Notes: generated by a model from the sequence alone, not told the origin. Numbered from the stretch's first letter, positions 29,857 to 40,390 are shown. The stretch: 64,000 bases of DNA from Chrysophaeum taylorii (GCA_029834535.1 JAQMWT010000323.1:98600-162599), one strand, 5' to 3'. Translations and numbers: made by a program.

Positions 29857-31911
29857 CTACTTCTTGTAGCTTCGCCGCCGCTTTTTCGTCTTCTGCCCCT
29901 CGAAGTACTCGTCGGCGTCCACGAACGGGCTTTTCCGCTTGTTGTGAACCTCCTGTGTCGTGTTGCTTGTCGCGGCTTCATTGTCCTCCCCCTCGTCCCC
30001 CTCGTCCCCCTCGTCCCCCTCGTCCCCCTCGTCCCCCTCGTCCCCCTCGTCCCCCTCGTCCTCGTCGTTGCTGTCAAAATAATCATCCTCCTCGTCGTCT
30101 TCCTCCTCGTCGTCAAACGCATCGTCATCCTCCGCGTCGTCATCATCATCATCATCATCACCATCGAAAGCATCATCATCATCCGTCTCCTCCTCCTTCT
30201 CGATAGCGGCGGCGGCGGAACCGTCCTGATCCTCCTCCTCTGGTTCGTCACTCTCGGGGGCTCCCGCTTTTTTAGCAGCAGCAGCAGCAGCAGCAGCAGC
30301 CTTGAAGGCGGTCGCCTCGGCGAGGTAGCGTCGGTAAAAGTCGTAGCCGCTGAGGAGCGCGTCGTCCGGGAGCGACGCCGCGACGCGCGCGTGCGCTCGC
30401 TTGGACGGGGCTTGTTTGGGGTTGCGGTATGCGAATCGATCGAGAAAATTGGAGAGCGTGAAGTCGTCGAGGGGATCGCCCGAATAGTCGAGACGTTTCG
30501 AGGACTTTAACGAAGTCTCGGCGAAGGCTCGAACCGAGGGGTGGAAGTGGTGGTTCAAGACGCAGAGCTCCCAGAGCTTGGCGTTCTCGCCGCACGCATA
30601 GGCGGGATCGCGCTTGGTCATCGCGTCGCGCCACGGAACGTCGCCCTCGTCGTCTTCTCTTCGCGACCGAGCGAGCCTCCCGGCGAACGACGAGTCGAGA
30701 GCCGCGGCGAGGTACACGACCGCCGCCGAGACGGCCGCGGTCGAGTGGCACGAAGCCTGGATCAGGCGCTTCAAAGACGCCGCGAACCTCGGAAAAAGCT
30801 TATCCCTCGCGAGCGCCTTGTAGCACAAGTTGAGGCAGAGCGTCGGCTTGGCGGTTTTGCGAAGGTCGTCGCTGGCCATTAGGTCGTAGAGAGATCGGTA
30901 GAAGCGCGAGCGCAGCTTGTCGTCGCCAGCGCGCGACAACCGCTCGAGCAGCGAGAGCGCCTGGACCCGCGCGGCAAAGGTCGCCTGATGGGAGACCTTG
31001 AAGAGCGCGTCGAGCGAGTCGAGCGGGAGGCCGTCGACGTACGGGAGCGCGCGGTTGAGGCCGGTCAACAAGGCCGCCAACAACTTAGTCTTGAGGTCGT
31101 CGGCCCGTCGCACGCTTCGATTAAATATAGCGACGTACGTTTCCACCAGCGACGTCGCCACGGGTTTCAGCGTCTCGCCGTCCAAGTAGATTTGCGTCAA
31201 GAAGCAAATCGCCGCGTAAAAGGCTCGCGCGTCGAGGTTCGGCCGCGCGGCCAGGCCCTGGACCTCCGCTGCCACCACCCCCGTCATCGCCCGGTGCTTG
31301 GCCAAAACATCCCGCAAGACGCGCGTCGCCGCGCCGGAGACGGTGCCGTCGGGGTCGCCGAGCTTGTTGACGATGCCCGCGAGCAACCGACCTTCCTGCT
31401 CGGGTTTCGCCTTGAGGAGATCGCCGGCCGTCTCGATCGCAAACCTCCGGAGCTCCGGGGCGTGGTGCTGCGCGTACTTCTCCACGATGCCCACAAAAGT
31501 GCCGTACAACCTCCGAAGCTTTGCCTCGAAAGCACGCAGCGCGAGCGCTCTCGGAGCGCACGCGCCCAACGGACGGAGCTTGCGGTCGTTTGGCAACAGG
31601 AGGTCCCCACCGAAGAGGTCCTTGAGGGCCTCGATCGCCATCTTCGAAGCGTGGGTCCCCGCCTTGGCGAGACCCACTAATTCCTCGAGGGTATCGAACC
31701 GGTGCGCGGGCGACTCTTGCACCATCAAGGTCATCGCGGCAATTTTGTCGGAGAGGGTTCCGGACTTGACGACTTGAGCCATGTACCGGTCGTCCCCCGT
31801 CACGACGCGACCTTTCTCCCATGCTGCCACCGCGGCGCGGAGCGCGGCCTCGCCCCTCGCCTCGTCGAATTCCTCCTCCTCGCCCTCCTCAGTGATCTCC
31901 TCAAACCACAT
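29857..31911 (-). CDS. Noc1/Mak21-like ribosome biogenesis factor (CCAAT-binding factor family)
   Basis: A 684-residue protein of the CBF/Mak21 family, which escorts pre-60S particles through the nucleolus. Landmark stretches are 'ELRRFAIETAGDLLKAKPEQ', 'KLLAALLTGLNRALPYVDGL', 'VYLAAALDSSFA', and near the C-terminus 'WELCVLNHHFHPSVRAFAET' then 'DYSGDPLDDFTLSNFLDRF'. These match the CBF domain and its helical repeats. The tail is acidic (long Asp/Glu runs and a GDE repeat encoded by eight copies of a 9-bp unit near 29992-30063) and ends in a basic KKRRRSYKK likely nucleolar signal. It lacks the long N-terminal extension of yeast Mak21. The ATG at 31911 is the first. Confidence 0.85.
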   Translation of the reverse strand: MWFEEITEEGEEEEFDEARGEAALRAAVAAWEKGRVVTGDDRYMAQVVKSGTLSDKIAAMTLMVQESPAHRFDTLEELVGLAKAGTHASKMAIEALKDLFGGDLLLPNDRKLRPLGACAPRALALRAFEAKLRRLYGTFVGIVEKYAQHHAPELRRFAIETAGDLLKAKPEQEGRLLAGIVNKLGDPDGTVSGAATRVLRDVLAKHRAMTGVVAAEVQGLAARPNLDARAFYAAICFLTQIYLDGETLKPVATSLVETYVAIFNRSVRRADDLKTKLLAALLTGLNRALPYVDGLPLDSLDALFKVSHQATFAARVQALSLLERLSRAGDDKLRSRFYRSLYDLMASDDLRKTAKPTLCLNLCYKALARDKLFPRFAASLKRLIQASCHSTAAVSAAVVYLAAALDSSFAGRLARSRREDDEGDVPWRDAMTKRDPAYACGENAKLWELCVLNHHFHPSVRAFAETSLKSSKRLDYSGDPLDDFTLSNFLDRFAYRNPKQAPSKRAHARVAASLPDDALLSGYDFYRRYLAEATAFKAAAAAAAAAKKAGAPESDEPEEEDQDGSAAAAIEKEEETDDDDAFDGDDDDDDDDAEDDDAFDDEEEDDEEDDYFDSNDEDEGDEGDEGDEGDEGDEGDEGDEGEDNEAATSNTTQEVHNKRKSPFVDADEYFEGQKTKKRRRSYKK

Positions 31912-31957
31912 ATCTACACCCACTCTCCTCCTAACCCTCTAGTCGATCGCCGCCGCG

Positions 31958-32426
31958 ATGGCACCCCGAGCGAGCCCGGTCGACAAGCGGGCCAACGACA
32001 TCCAACGCGAATACGTCGCCGCGCGCGCTGCGTACGCCGACAGGAAATGAAATTCTGCGGGGTCGACCCGGCAGCCTCGCGGGGCCCGTTCCGGGACCGC
32101 CTCGCGCAGTTCGGGCCCGTGCTGGGCAATTTTTTCGCGGAGGGTAGTGACAACCTACATGCCCTTCTCCACCGTGTTGCCCTTCAAATTGCCATCAACA
32201 CTGACCTCAATGAGGTGCTCCTTCCCTCGCGGCAGCCACGGCAGCTCAGACAACGCGCCTCTATCGGCGTCTCTCCGCCGCGGCGCGGAGCGAGCGTGCC
32301 CGTCGTCTGCTTCTAGCTGGCCTCCAGTATCTCGAAGGCGGTGCAGCCACCGCCCACCTCCGGCAACGACATTACGCACAGGCACACTTCAGGGAGCGCC
32401 AACACGCTTACAGAAACGCCAACTAG
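31958..32426 (+). mobile_element. Retroelement C-terminal remnant (frameshifted)
   Basis: Three consecutive stretches in different frames read as one decayed protein. They are 'REYVAARAAYADRK', then 'KFCGVDPAASRGPFRDRLAQ' running on as 'FGPVLGNFF', then 'RLYRRLSAAARSERARRLLL' running on to a stop at 32424. The 'GPVxxRLxxFGPVxGLxFGA' pattern is one I associate with the extreme C-terminus of the retroelement family at 1-743. A short duplication (GAAATGAAAT) near 32045 causes one shift. It is a pseudogene fragment; the family assignment is inference. Confidence 0.4.
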
Positions 32427-32984
32427 TTGCCCCTAAGTCTCTCGGCCGCCGCCGCGTGGTCTCGCTGGCGGCGGCGCCCGGACGGTTAGGCTAGCGCCTT
32501 CCTCCCTAGTATACCCAGCTCCAGCCTCATTTTTTCATCCCCACCTCTTTCGCACGCTTGGTCGTCTGGGGCTGGACTCCCTTGCTGCTCTTCTTTCGCT
32601 AAAGCCCCTGCATGCATTCGTCGTCTTGGGCGGTGGTTGTGTGTTAGCAATAATACTCCAAGACAAAAAAAAACGTCTTGAGTCGACATCATCATGGTCC
32701 TCCTCGCCGCCTCCCTCGCCATCGAGCCTCGGCGCCCTGAACACGCAGCCCACGCCGGCCGCCGTTCGGGTGCCGATGAGCTCCTGTGTTGACTGACACC
32801 CGCTGCTTCTCAGTGCTGAGATTCTTCTTCTCTTTCCCCCCCCTCTGCCTGACGACCCTCAATTCTGATTTGCCTCCTCCAAATTACACACGCCTTATAG
32901 TGTTAAACTTTTGAAATTACTCCTCCTAACCCTGTTGTTGCCTCTGAATTGGAGCAAGCCGCAACAAGATTAAGAGATGGCTCG
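32427..32984. other. Intergenic, no gene seen
   Basis: This is the region upstream of the RING-H2 gene. It contains pyrimidine-rich tracts and no supported coding. Confidence 0.35.
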
Positions 32985-34107
32985 ATGAGTACGACGGGCG
33001 GTGTCGGAGGAGGAGGCCCAGAGATCGTGACACCCCTGATGTCGGTTCGGGGGGACGTGGAGGCCCCCGCGGCGACGCCCTACGGCTCAGACGAGGCCCC
33101 GCCCGCAGAGCAGCAGCAGCAACAACAGCAAATAGAGGAAGCTGGCGGCGTCCCCCGGACCCCCGGGGGACGGCGGGGGCGGCGGCTCCTCCGGCTCCTC
33201 AACGTCTCGGACCCAGGGGTCCTCTTCTACGCGGCGCTCCTTGTGAACGTCCCTCAAATTGTGGTGGTTGGCCTCGTGTTTGGACTCAAGTGGGAAGCCG
33301 ACGAGAACGTGTGCGATCCGGCCGCTCGGGCGCGGTGGCGGGTCTGGGGCGCGGCCCACGCGGCGCGCCTCGGCGCGACTACCGTCATCGCGGGCCTCCG
33401 GTGGCGCTTCGCCTCGAACGACGAAAACACCCGCGGAACCCGCAGGCGCGCGGCCGCCGTCGTGGCCAACGCGCGGAACTCTCTGGACGCGCTAGCGCTC
33501 ATCTGGTTCGTCGTTGGAAACATGTGGCTCCTCGGCGGCTCGGACGCCGAGTGCTCCGACGCCACAAAATCACCCATCTACGTCGTCGACGTCGCGATGC
33601 TCGTCGTCCAGTACGCTCAGATCTGCCTCCCCTGCGTCTTCGCCATCGCGATGGTCCCCGTTTTCTGCTTTTGCCTCCCCTGCGTCATCCGCCTCCTCGC
33701 GGCCCTCCACGAACCCAACAACGGCCGCGGCGCTTCCAGGCGCGCCATCTCGGAGCTTCCTACCGTTTCGTACGCCCACGGCCTCGAGCTCGGAGGCGAA
33801 GACCCGTGTTGCTCCGTCTGCATATCCGACTTTGAAATCGGCGACAACCTCCGCGTCCTTCCCTGCAAGCACGCCTTCCACGCGCGCTGCGTCGACCAGT
33901 GGCTCACGGTCAACGCAAACTGCCCCCTCTGTGAGTTTCCTTTGCGCCGCCCTATCCTTTACTTTACTCTCTCCCCCAGGTCGCAAGTCCATTTTCTCCG
34001 ACGACGACGACCGCCGCGCCACCAATAATAGGAGGCCCCCCCCCATCGTCCGCGGCGGCGCCGTCGAGCTCGAGACCGCCACGCCACTCACCGCGACCAC
34101 CGTTTGA
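32985..34107 (+). CDS. RING-H2 membrane E3 ubiquitin ligase (spliced)
   Basis: Two exons, 32985-33930 and 33980-34107, join across a 49-nt intron (donor GTGAGT, acceptor CCCCCAG). Splicing completes the last zinc ligand: 'NANCPLC|RKSIFSDDDD'. The 357-residue product has a Gln-rich N-terminus and about four TM segments (such as 'GVLFYAALLVNVPQIVVVGL' and 'CVFAIAMVPVFCFCLPCVI'). The C-terminal RING-H2 reads 'CCSVCISDFEIGDNLRVLPC', then 'HAFHARCVDQWL' and CPLC, with all eight ligands present. The layout resembles plant At4g11680-type membrane RING proteins, which ubiquitinate membrane-associated substrates. Without splicing the frame runs on into intron sequence. The ATG at 32985 is the first in frame. 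Confidence 0.85.
33931..33979 (+). other. 49-nt intron in the RING-H2 gene
   Basis: GTGAGT donor, pyrimidine-rich CTCTCTCCCCCAG acceptor. It interrupts the final Cys codon of the RING (T|GT), which is strong evidence for splicing. Confidence 0.85.
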
Positions 34108-35099
34108 ACCATACTCCCCCAAGTCCTTTCTTCTTTTCCCTTCGACCACCTTTCCCCCCGTCGAGAGCGAGCGAGAGAGCGAGCTCCTCTGGGGCAAAGG
34201 GGCGGGCGGTCCGTCCGTCCCGTGCTTCATTGCTTCCTTCCTTTCCTTTCCGATCATCATCATCATCATCATCATCATCAAGTTCCGCCCCTCCCCTAAT
34301 TATGTATAGTACGCCACGACCTACGGTCGCCAGGTTTTGGCCGGCTTCCCGAGGGCTCCATTATTCCGTGGTCGCAAACCGCCGGAAGGACCCCTTCTGC
34401 GCCGCGGCGCCTCGACGATCGCAACAGACGACGCGAAGAACTCGCGCGCCACCTTTGCCATCAACAGCGCCTCCTTCAGACCGCACTCTCCCTTCTCCCT
34501 TCTCAACGCCGCCATCTGGAAATCCGCTCGAGTGATGATGTCATCAACCAAATCGCAAAACATATAACAGTTACTACAGTACCGATATCTAAAATTGTAG
34601 TATTGTTGTAACAACACGTCGAATAATTAATGGCTGCGCGCGTTTGGTTCAACCAAGGGGATATCAATAGATGCATTTGATATCCACTTGGTTCAACCAA
34701 GGAGGTGATCTGGGGGTGGAAGCAAGGCTTTCTTTACCAAGGGGATATAAAATGAATGACTGACCCCTTGGAAGCGCTTGGACAGTTCTCTTCGAGAGGG
34801 CTAGTTTTTCAACCAACGGATGGATTATTAGAACACATCATCGGAAGTTGATTCGGAACAAAAGCGTGGATGGAACGCGCAAGTCTGCACCTCAATCCAT
34901 ACCACAACCACTACCGCAAACCAAACTGCGAACACCATGTGATCCGCCCCAAGAAGGAGCCAAATCGATGCGTTAGTCATCGACAATACCACCACCGGCG
35001 AGACCACGCAGCTTATACACACAGGCTTCCTTCCGTAAGCGGTTGCGGACCAAGGCCCCTAGCTGGTCCGACGAGGCCACTCATCATACATTTAGGGCC
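34108..35099. other. Gene-free stretch with repeats and hairpins
   Basis: A (TCA)n microsatellite lies at 34253-34279. The stretch is AT-rich beyond 34540 and has the inverted repeats listed separately. No coding sequence is supported. Confidence 0.4.
34644..34702. repeat. Nested palindromic hairpin
   Basis: TTGGTTCAACCAAGGGGATA, then TCAA, is mirrored after a short loop by TTGATATCC, then CTTGGTTCAACCAA. The outer arms TTGGTTCAACCAA are themselves near-perfect palindromes. A second inverted repeat, CCAAGGGG with CCCCTTGG, lies at 34737-34771 and has a TATAAAAT in its loop. The function is unknown; a MITE remnant or a regulatory site is possible. Confidence 0.55.
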
Positions 35100-35695
35100 G
35101 CGCCTGGCCCCTGTTGCGATTAGGACTCGCCTGTAGCGCACCCCGAGGTGCGCGTTGGGTGGATGGTGAGTGGAGAGAACGTGCAATCGCATTTGATCTA
35201 ACTAGTTACATAACTATCTAACCACAAGCCAGCCCAGTGCATGGAGCGTGTGCTAAGCCCAGCGCCGTGTAACGCGGGATCAGCAGAATCCCAGGTCTTT
35301 CAGACGAAGCGTGCAGAAAGGGGGATCGAGGGAGAGGTGATGGCCTGTCGCCATTAGTCACGGTCTTGAGCGAGGAAGCGCCAGGTCTTCGGACCTTGTC
35401 TGGGCTCTTCGTTGGTATGTGGAACTTTTAGAGTGCCTCGTCGAGATCCCGGCCGTATGTGAATTTGTGGGAGCTCCTTGGGGCATTTGCAGGCGCATCA
35501 GGAGGAGTGTAATTTACGAAGAAGGAGACGGTCCCAGGGCATGCGGGCAACGTGGCCTAACCGGCGGAGCTGACGGCAAGAGATATGAGAATAGGTAGGC
35601 TCGAGGTCAAGGCGCTGAATGAGGGTTGAAGTTTTGATATGATGTTTTCTAGTCTGGCGCCGCCGTCGTGTAACGCGACTCATCGCGCGCGCGCA
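35100..35695 (-). mobile_element. Non-LTR retrotransposon (LINE) 3' remnant
   Basis: The minus strand encodes 'CRQLRRLGHVARMPWDRLL', the classic LxWLGHVxRMP motif near the end of LINE ORF2. It is followed in shifted frames by 'TYGRDLDEAL' and a damaged LAQDRD motif, then a 3' end (35200-35310) shared with the copy at 14.5 kb. Stops and frameshifts show that it is dead. Confidence 0.6.
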
Positions 35696-36531
35696 CTATG
35701 CGCTCAAAGCATCGTAGACGAGTGAAGACAACCTCGATTATGCACCGTTATCCCGCACCGTGGAGAAGGATGGCGAAGATGAGACCGACGCAAATAGCTC
35801 GCTTAGCTCGAGGGGGGGAATATCTCGAAACGAAACGTAATAACGACGCGCACCAAAAGCCACAGTCTTCTTCTTCAAATGAGAGTCGACGTCCTCAGAG
35901 TCGATACAGTTGCGAGGGAGTACCGGCCAACACCATCGTCGGGTCATCCTGGCTCGACAACCAAACGTAACTCGGATTCCGACTCTTTCCTGGCTTGGCG
36001 GTCGCTCAGTATGGACCTCCATACCCCATCTGGCGAAGAAGTGCTAGATGAGATGATGTGTCTTTCTCGCTCATAGTGCGACGTTTGGGAAACGGAAACT
36101 CGACATCATCTGTGTATGCAGGCACTTCGAGCACTTAACGACGACGACGACGACGACGACATCCAGTAAGTGCGTCATTCTGCTTCATCTTGAAAAGGAA
36201 TGTTGGTACCTGACCTTGACGTTGTCGCCATGATGTGGTCAAAGCTGCCATTTATTTATTTATTACGAAAAGAACCGAGGACATGACCCTGCTCAACGCC
36301 GATGATTGCGTCGGATCGAAGAAAAGGCGGTAGCGCCGGAAACGCGCCCTTGTTCGTGTTACACACTGGAGGGAGTGCTTGAATGAAGCGTTCGAGATTC
36401 GCTGGAACGCCGAACTTGGATAACACTTGCCGTATAGGATTTAACGAGCCTTTTGCACAACAAGACGACCGTCAGTCCGTTGAAAAGGTTGAAGTTGAAT
36501 TTAACGGACTGTCGACGTGAGCCAGAAGAAG
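35696..36531. other. Intergenic, no gene seen
   Basis: It has a (GAC)n run near 36139-36160 and a short ATTT repeat near 36251-36262. No domain-bearing frame is seen. Confidence 0.35.
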
Positions 36532-37161
36532 ATGAAGAAGATGATGGTGTTGGCGTACTTATTTGGCGTGGGTTGGGCGATGACGGCGACGCAGTCGGTG
36601 CGGCTGCCCAAGGCCGTGGCAGTGGAGAATCTGCTGCGGAAGAAGCTGGAGGACGTGCCGTCTGAGCAGTTCGCGCAGGCGGCCGCGGTGCTCGCGAACG
36701 AACTAGAGAAGCAGGAGCGCGGACGGCCCGTGGACCAGGCCGCCGTGACGTGGGCTTTGAATCCTATCTTCAAGTCGGTTTCCAAATCGATGACCGAGGA
36801 ATGCCGATCGACGGACTGTACGCTCGAGTACGAAGAAGTCGAGTTCGAATCGATTCCGAGAGATGTCGCAGTCGTCGACCCCGAACCCGTGGATTCGTAC
36901 GTTTACCCCGCGGTCGCGGCCGCGATGGGCTTTGGCATTTGCGCCGGCATCCACGCCCTCGCCGCGCGCGGGGCATTCGCTTCAATTTTCGCCGCGCTCC
37001 GGATCCCGGTAAGAAGTTTCGGCTGCCACGAAAGAAAATAAGCGAATCCACAGGACGCGGTCCGCGCCGTTGCTGCGACGCCGGTCGTCGCACGCCTCAC
37101 CGCCCTCGTCGCGGGGCGCACCCGCGCTATCGCGGCCCTCGCCTACGCCCTTGCCTCGTGA
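36532..37161 (+). CDS. Secreted or membrane protein of unknown function (spliced)
   Basis: Exons 36532-37008 and 37054-37161 join across a 45-nt intron (donor GTAAGA, acceptor TCCACAG) that contains the in-frame TAA. The 194-residue product has an N-terminal signal peptide (MKKMMVLAYLFGVGWAMTA), a mostly helical, charged middle with two Cys, and two hydrophobic Ala-rich segments near the C-terminus ('YPAVAAAMGFGICAGIHAL' and 'AAVRAVAATPVVARLTALVA'-like). No family is recognised. The frame before 36532 has only a GTG start. Confidence 0.55.
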
Positions 37162-37392
37162 GTCCGTCCGTCCGTCCGTCCGTCCACTAGATGCATGTGA
37201 GCCGCCGCTCCGTGTAGGTCGGCGTTCGGGACGGCGACACGCCTCGCCAAGTGAAATAAATAGCTGGCACCATGTGTTTTTTACGAAACTCCTGCTCTGC
37301 TGCTGCTGCTGCTGCTCCACTATTGATTGTACACCCCCCGCCGAAATGAAAATTAATGTTCCGTTGTATACCCAACGTTCGTGGTTTGCGTC

Positions 37393-38418
37393 ATGACGCT
37401 GCGTCGCGGCGCCGCGTGTCTGGGGACGACGGCGGCGGCGGCGGCGACGACCCTTTCGTGGTGTCGGAAAGACGAGGAGTTTGGCGGGGAGATCCTAAAG
37501 CACCCCGCGCTCGCGCACGGGTTTCCCCAAACAAACTACGTCGCGGCCTCGGAGAGCTTCGTGGCGTGCTTCGACTTCCGAACGCGTAACCCCGCGTGGG
37601 TCGTCGAGCACCTCACCAACGCGTCGGTCCGGCTCGACGAGGCCAAGCGCGAGACAAGATTTCGCGAGTTCGAGGGCATCCCGGAACGGATGCGAAGCCG
37701 GCTGAGCGACTACGCGGGGTCGGGCTTCGACAGGGGCCATCTCGCGCCCGCGGCAAACCACAAACACTCGCAGGACGCGATGCGCGACACCTTCTCCCTT
37801 CTAAACATCTCGCCGCAGGTTGGCGTCGGCTTTAACCGGGACTACTGGGCTCGCGTAGAAAAATTTGTAAGGGACGTAGCCAAAAAAGGCGTCGCCGACA
37901 AAGTCACGGTCGTTACCGGACCTCTCTTCCTCGGATCGGCCCAACAGACGATCGGCACCCCGCCCTCTCTCGTCCACGTCCCGACGCACTTCTTCAAAAT
38001 CGTGCTGGCAGAAACCACCCCGAGGGCCGTCTGGTCGGGTGGGGGCTACGCCGTCGCCGCGTTTGTCGTCCCGAACAAACCAATCCAACCCGACACACCC
38101 CTCACCGACTTCCTCGCCCCTCTCGAAGCGGTCGAGGCGGCGGCGGGCATGGTTTTGTTCGGCAGACTCCTCACGCCCGATCGCCGCGCCAAGCTCCGCG
38201 CCGACGAGGCAAAGTACTTCCTACACAAATCCAAAACCACCAAGGCCGCCCAGATGCTGCTGCTTCCCGATGGGGGAGGATCACCACCACCCGCGCCCGA
38301 CACTTCGAAACTCCCCACCGACATCACCCATCTCTGCGATCGCCACAAGTGCGATCTCGTCGCCGCCAAATGGCTTGACCAGTTCAAACAACAAGACGAT
38401 GAGGGTGGTGGTGATTAG
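37393..38418 (+). CDS. EndoG/NUC1-like DNA/RNA non-specific endonuclease
   Basis: A 341-residue protein with the DRGHLAPA catalytic motif (His base) at about 117-124, followed by 'TFSLLNISPQV' and 'FNRDYWARVEKFVR', which supply the metal-binding Asn and Glu of the beta-beta-alpha-metal nuclease fold. The sequence 'HPALAHGFPQTNYVAASESF' is the usual start of the EndoG domain. The N-terminus (MTLRRGAACLGTTAAAAAT) has a mitochondrial-presequence character. In other eukaryotes this enzyme degrades mitochondrial or nuclear DNA. The C-terminal ~40 residues are an extra low-complexity tail. The start at 37393 is the first ATG in frame. Confidence 0.9.
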   Translation: MTLRRGAACLGTTAAAAATTLSWCRKDEEFGGEILKHPALAHGFPQTNYVAASESFVACFDFRTRNPAWVVEHLTNASVRLDEAKRETRFREFEGIPERMRSRLSDYAGSGFDRGHLAPAANHKHSQDAMRDTFSLLNISPQVGVGFNRDYWARVEKFVRDVAKKGVADKVTVVTGPLFLGSAQQTIGTPPSLVHVPTHFFKIVLAETTPRAVWSGGGYAVAAFVVPNKPIQPDTPLTDFLAPLEAVEAAAGMVLFGRLLTPDRRAKLRADEAKYFLHKSKTTKAAQMLLLPDGGGSPPPAPDTSKLPTDITHLCDRHKCDLVAAKWLDQFKQQDDEGGGD

Positions 38419-38859
38419 CATCCTTTTCGTGTCTACTACATCGGACTGGTCTACGGGACTCAGGACGATGCTGACATCCAAACCGGATCTACTACTACTA
38501 CTACTACTACTACGGACTGACCTTTTTCTGTTCAAAAGGAGGGACACTCCGCCACTGCGTGCACGGACTGGCTTCGTCCAGCGTTCTGTATTTTTATTCT
38601 TCTTCTTACTTTATGCGTTGCTTGCGTGATGTATAGGCGCGCCTCAGCACTCTGAAGTGCTGTTCATGAAAAAAAAAAGAACAAGAAGAAGAAGAAGAAG
38701 AAGGGACTCCCCAACCCGCGCGCCTCACGTCCGTTTGATCGATCCACCACTAATATCGAATCCCGCGCTCGAAATGCTTCATACTTTTATTCGAGTTACC
38801 ACGAATGTTGGTTGACGGCTTCAATGCGCTTTTGATGAACTCAACGATTTCCTAGTTTT
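38419..38859. other. Intergenic with microsatellites
   Basis: It holds (CTA)n at 38490-38513 and (AGA)n at 38680-38703. No gene is seen. Confidence 0.4.
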
Positions 38860-39083
38860 ATGTCGGCATTAGCGCCCGCCGCCGAGGCCGCAGAATCCTT
38901 GATACAACAACAATCCGCGGATGGCAGCTTTTCGTCCTCCGGCTCGAGTGCCTCGCACGAGAGCGTCGCTGCCATGAAACACCTGTTGCCCCTGGGTTGG
39001 GAAGCACGCGCAGCATCCCACGGACGCATCTACTTCATCCTCGACCACTTTTAACACGCGGACAACGCCGCACTGAAATCCGC
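38860..39083 (+). pseudogene. Broken WW-domain gene fragment
   Basis: The frame from ATG 38860 reads into the start of a WW domain: 'LPLGWEARAASHGRIYFILD' then HF and a stop. One nucleotide later the next frame continues 'NTRTTPH', the expected second strand (consensus YFxDHNTRTTxWxxP). It ends at TGA where the second Trp (TGG) should be, followed by an NP. A single-base insertion plus a Trp-to-stop change therefore explains the break. The parent gene is unknown. Confidence 0.5.
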
Positions 39084-40334
39084 TCTGATCTTTACTCTGC
39101 CGGACGCAACCCCTGGATATCTACATCCTGGGAGTCCCCTCTGGGAAGCGGGTGATCTGAGAACAACATAGGCACAAACAAACAATCTAACAAACATCAA
39201 GCTAACTATCTAACTATAGCACGCTTCCTTTACCTGGTGGGTCAACGAAAGGGTGTGTGCGATCTGAGTAACATGAGAACGAACAAACAAACTAACATTC
39301 TATAACACGTAATCAACAAACTACACACTAACAGCATGCTTCTTTCTGCGTTGCGGCGCACGTCTCTCTATTTGCCACGTGAGTGCTGCTTATGCCGCCA
39401 GCATGAATATGGTGTCCTCTCCGGAGCACCATATCTAACTAACTGAATAACTCACCAGCTAGCTGATTATTACCCATAGTCTTCTTATTAGTCCTAGACG
39501 AGAAATCATTTTTTTTTGGCAGACCCACCCCTTATCACTCCTCCAGGGCCAAGATTATAATGGCATGTGTCAAATGCCTAACCGTAATTTTTTTGTAATG
39601 ATAATCTGGTAATTGCTTGCCAGAACAATAGTAATAACATTGTTCCCGTAATTACTTACTCCTCCACGCCCAACATTATAACGGGACGGTGTGCAGCAAA
39701 GTTGTTAGCATCGTCCGTGCCATCGATCGGCATGTGAGAAAAGGAAAATGTCGGGTCCATAACAATGATCATGCATTTATAATGCATTCTGGCACTATAA
39801 TAATAGTTTGGAGGTTTGCCTGCCATGATTTTTATAACAATAACAATTACAGCGTGCATGAATTAAAGAGCCAGAGGGAAAGGAATTTCACCGTGGGTTC
39901 CGCTATTTCAGGTTGATCGCCGCAAACCCCAACAAAACACAAGTGTCACGTGATCCCAAATCGGACCGAACGTGCCGAACGAAACTCACGCCGCGCCGAC
40001 TCGCGATCGAAAACATCTTGATTGAGTCGACCATTTCAAGGGCACAGATGAAAATTAGTTCTTTTGAGGTAAGAAAAGATCTGTTTCCACAGACTTAAGG
40101 GTAAGCATGAGAGTCGAGAATGTCCACGATGTACTTCAAAGATATCCTCCAGAAGGTAGCTTGGAGTTTCCGTTGTGTTTGCCACGGCGGTATACTTGGG
40201 AATCATACCCCCTGGACTTTTCGAAGTCGACGTCTGCGACCCATATCCCTGGCTCGAAGACTTGATACAAGGCGCGCGCGTTGCGGGTTTCCTCGAACCC
40301 AAAGCGCCCTAATGCTCAAGAGAGGCGTTAAGTA
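39084..40334. other. AT-rich gene-free island
   Basis: Markedly more AT-rich than the rest of the window. It has CAAACAAAC/CTAACTA-type tracts (39170-39340) and a loose direct repeat: ACTCCTCC, then CCAA, ATTATAA and GG at 39537-39563 and again at 39658-39688. No coding is supported. Confidence 0.4.
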
Positions 40335-40359
40335 TCCTAACTACTAATCGACAGATGTT

Positions 40360-40390
<31 letters not shown>

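Noticed and set aside
29818-30510. Hydrophobic VPLVPLVPLV plus-strand frame
   Set aside because: It is antisense to the acidic GDE repeats of Noc1.
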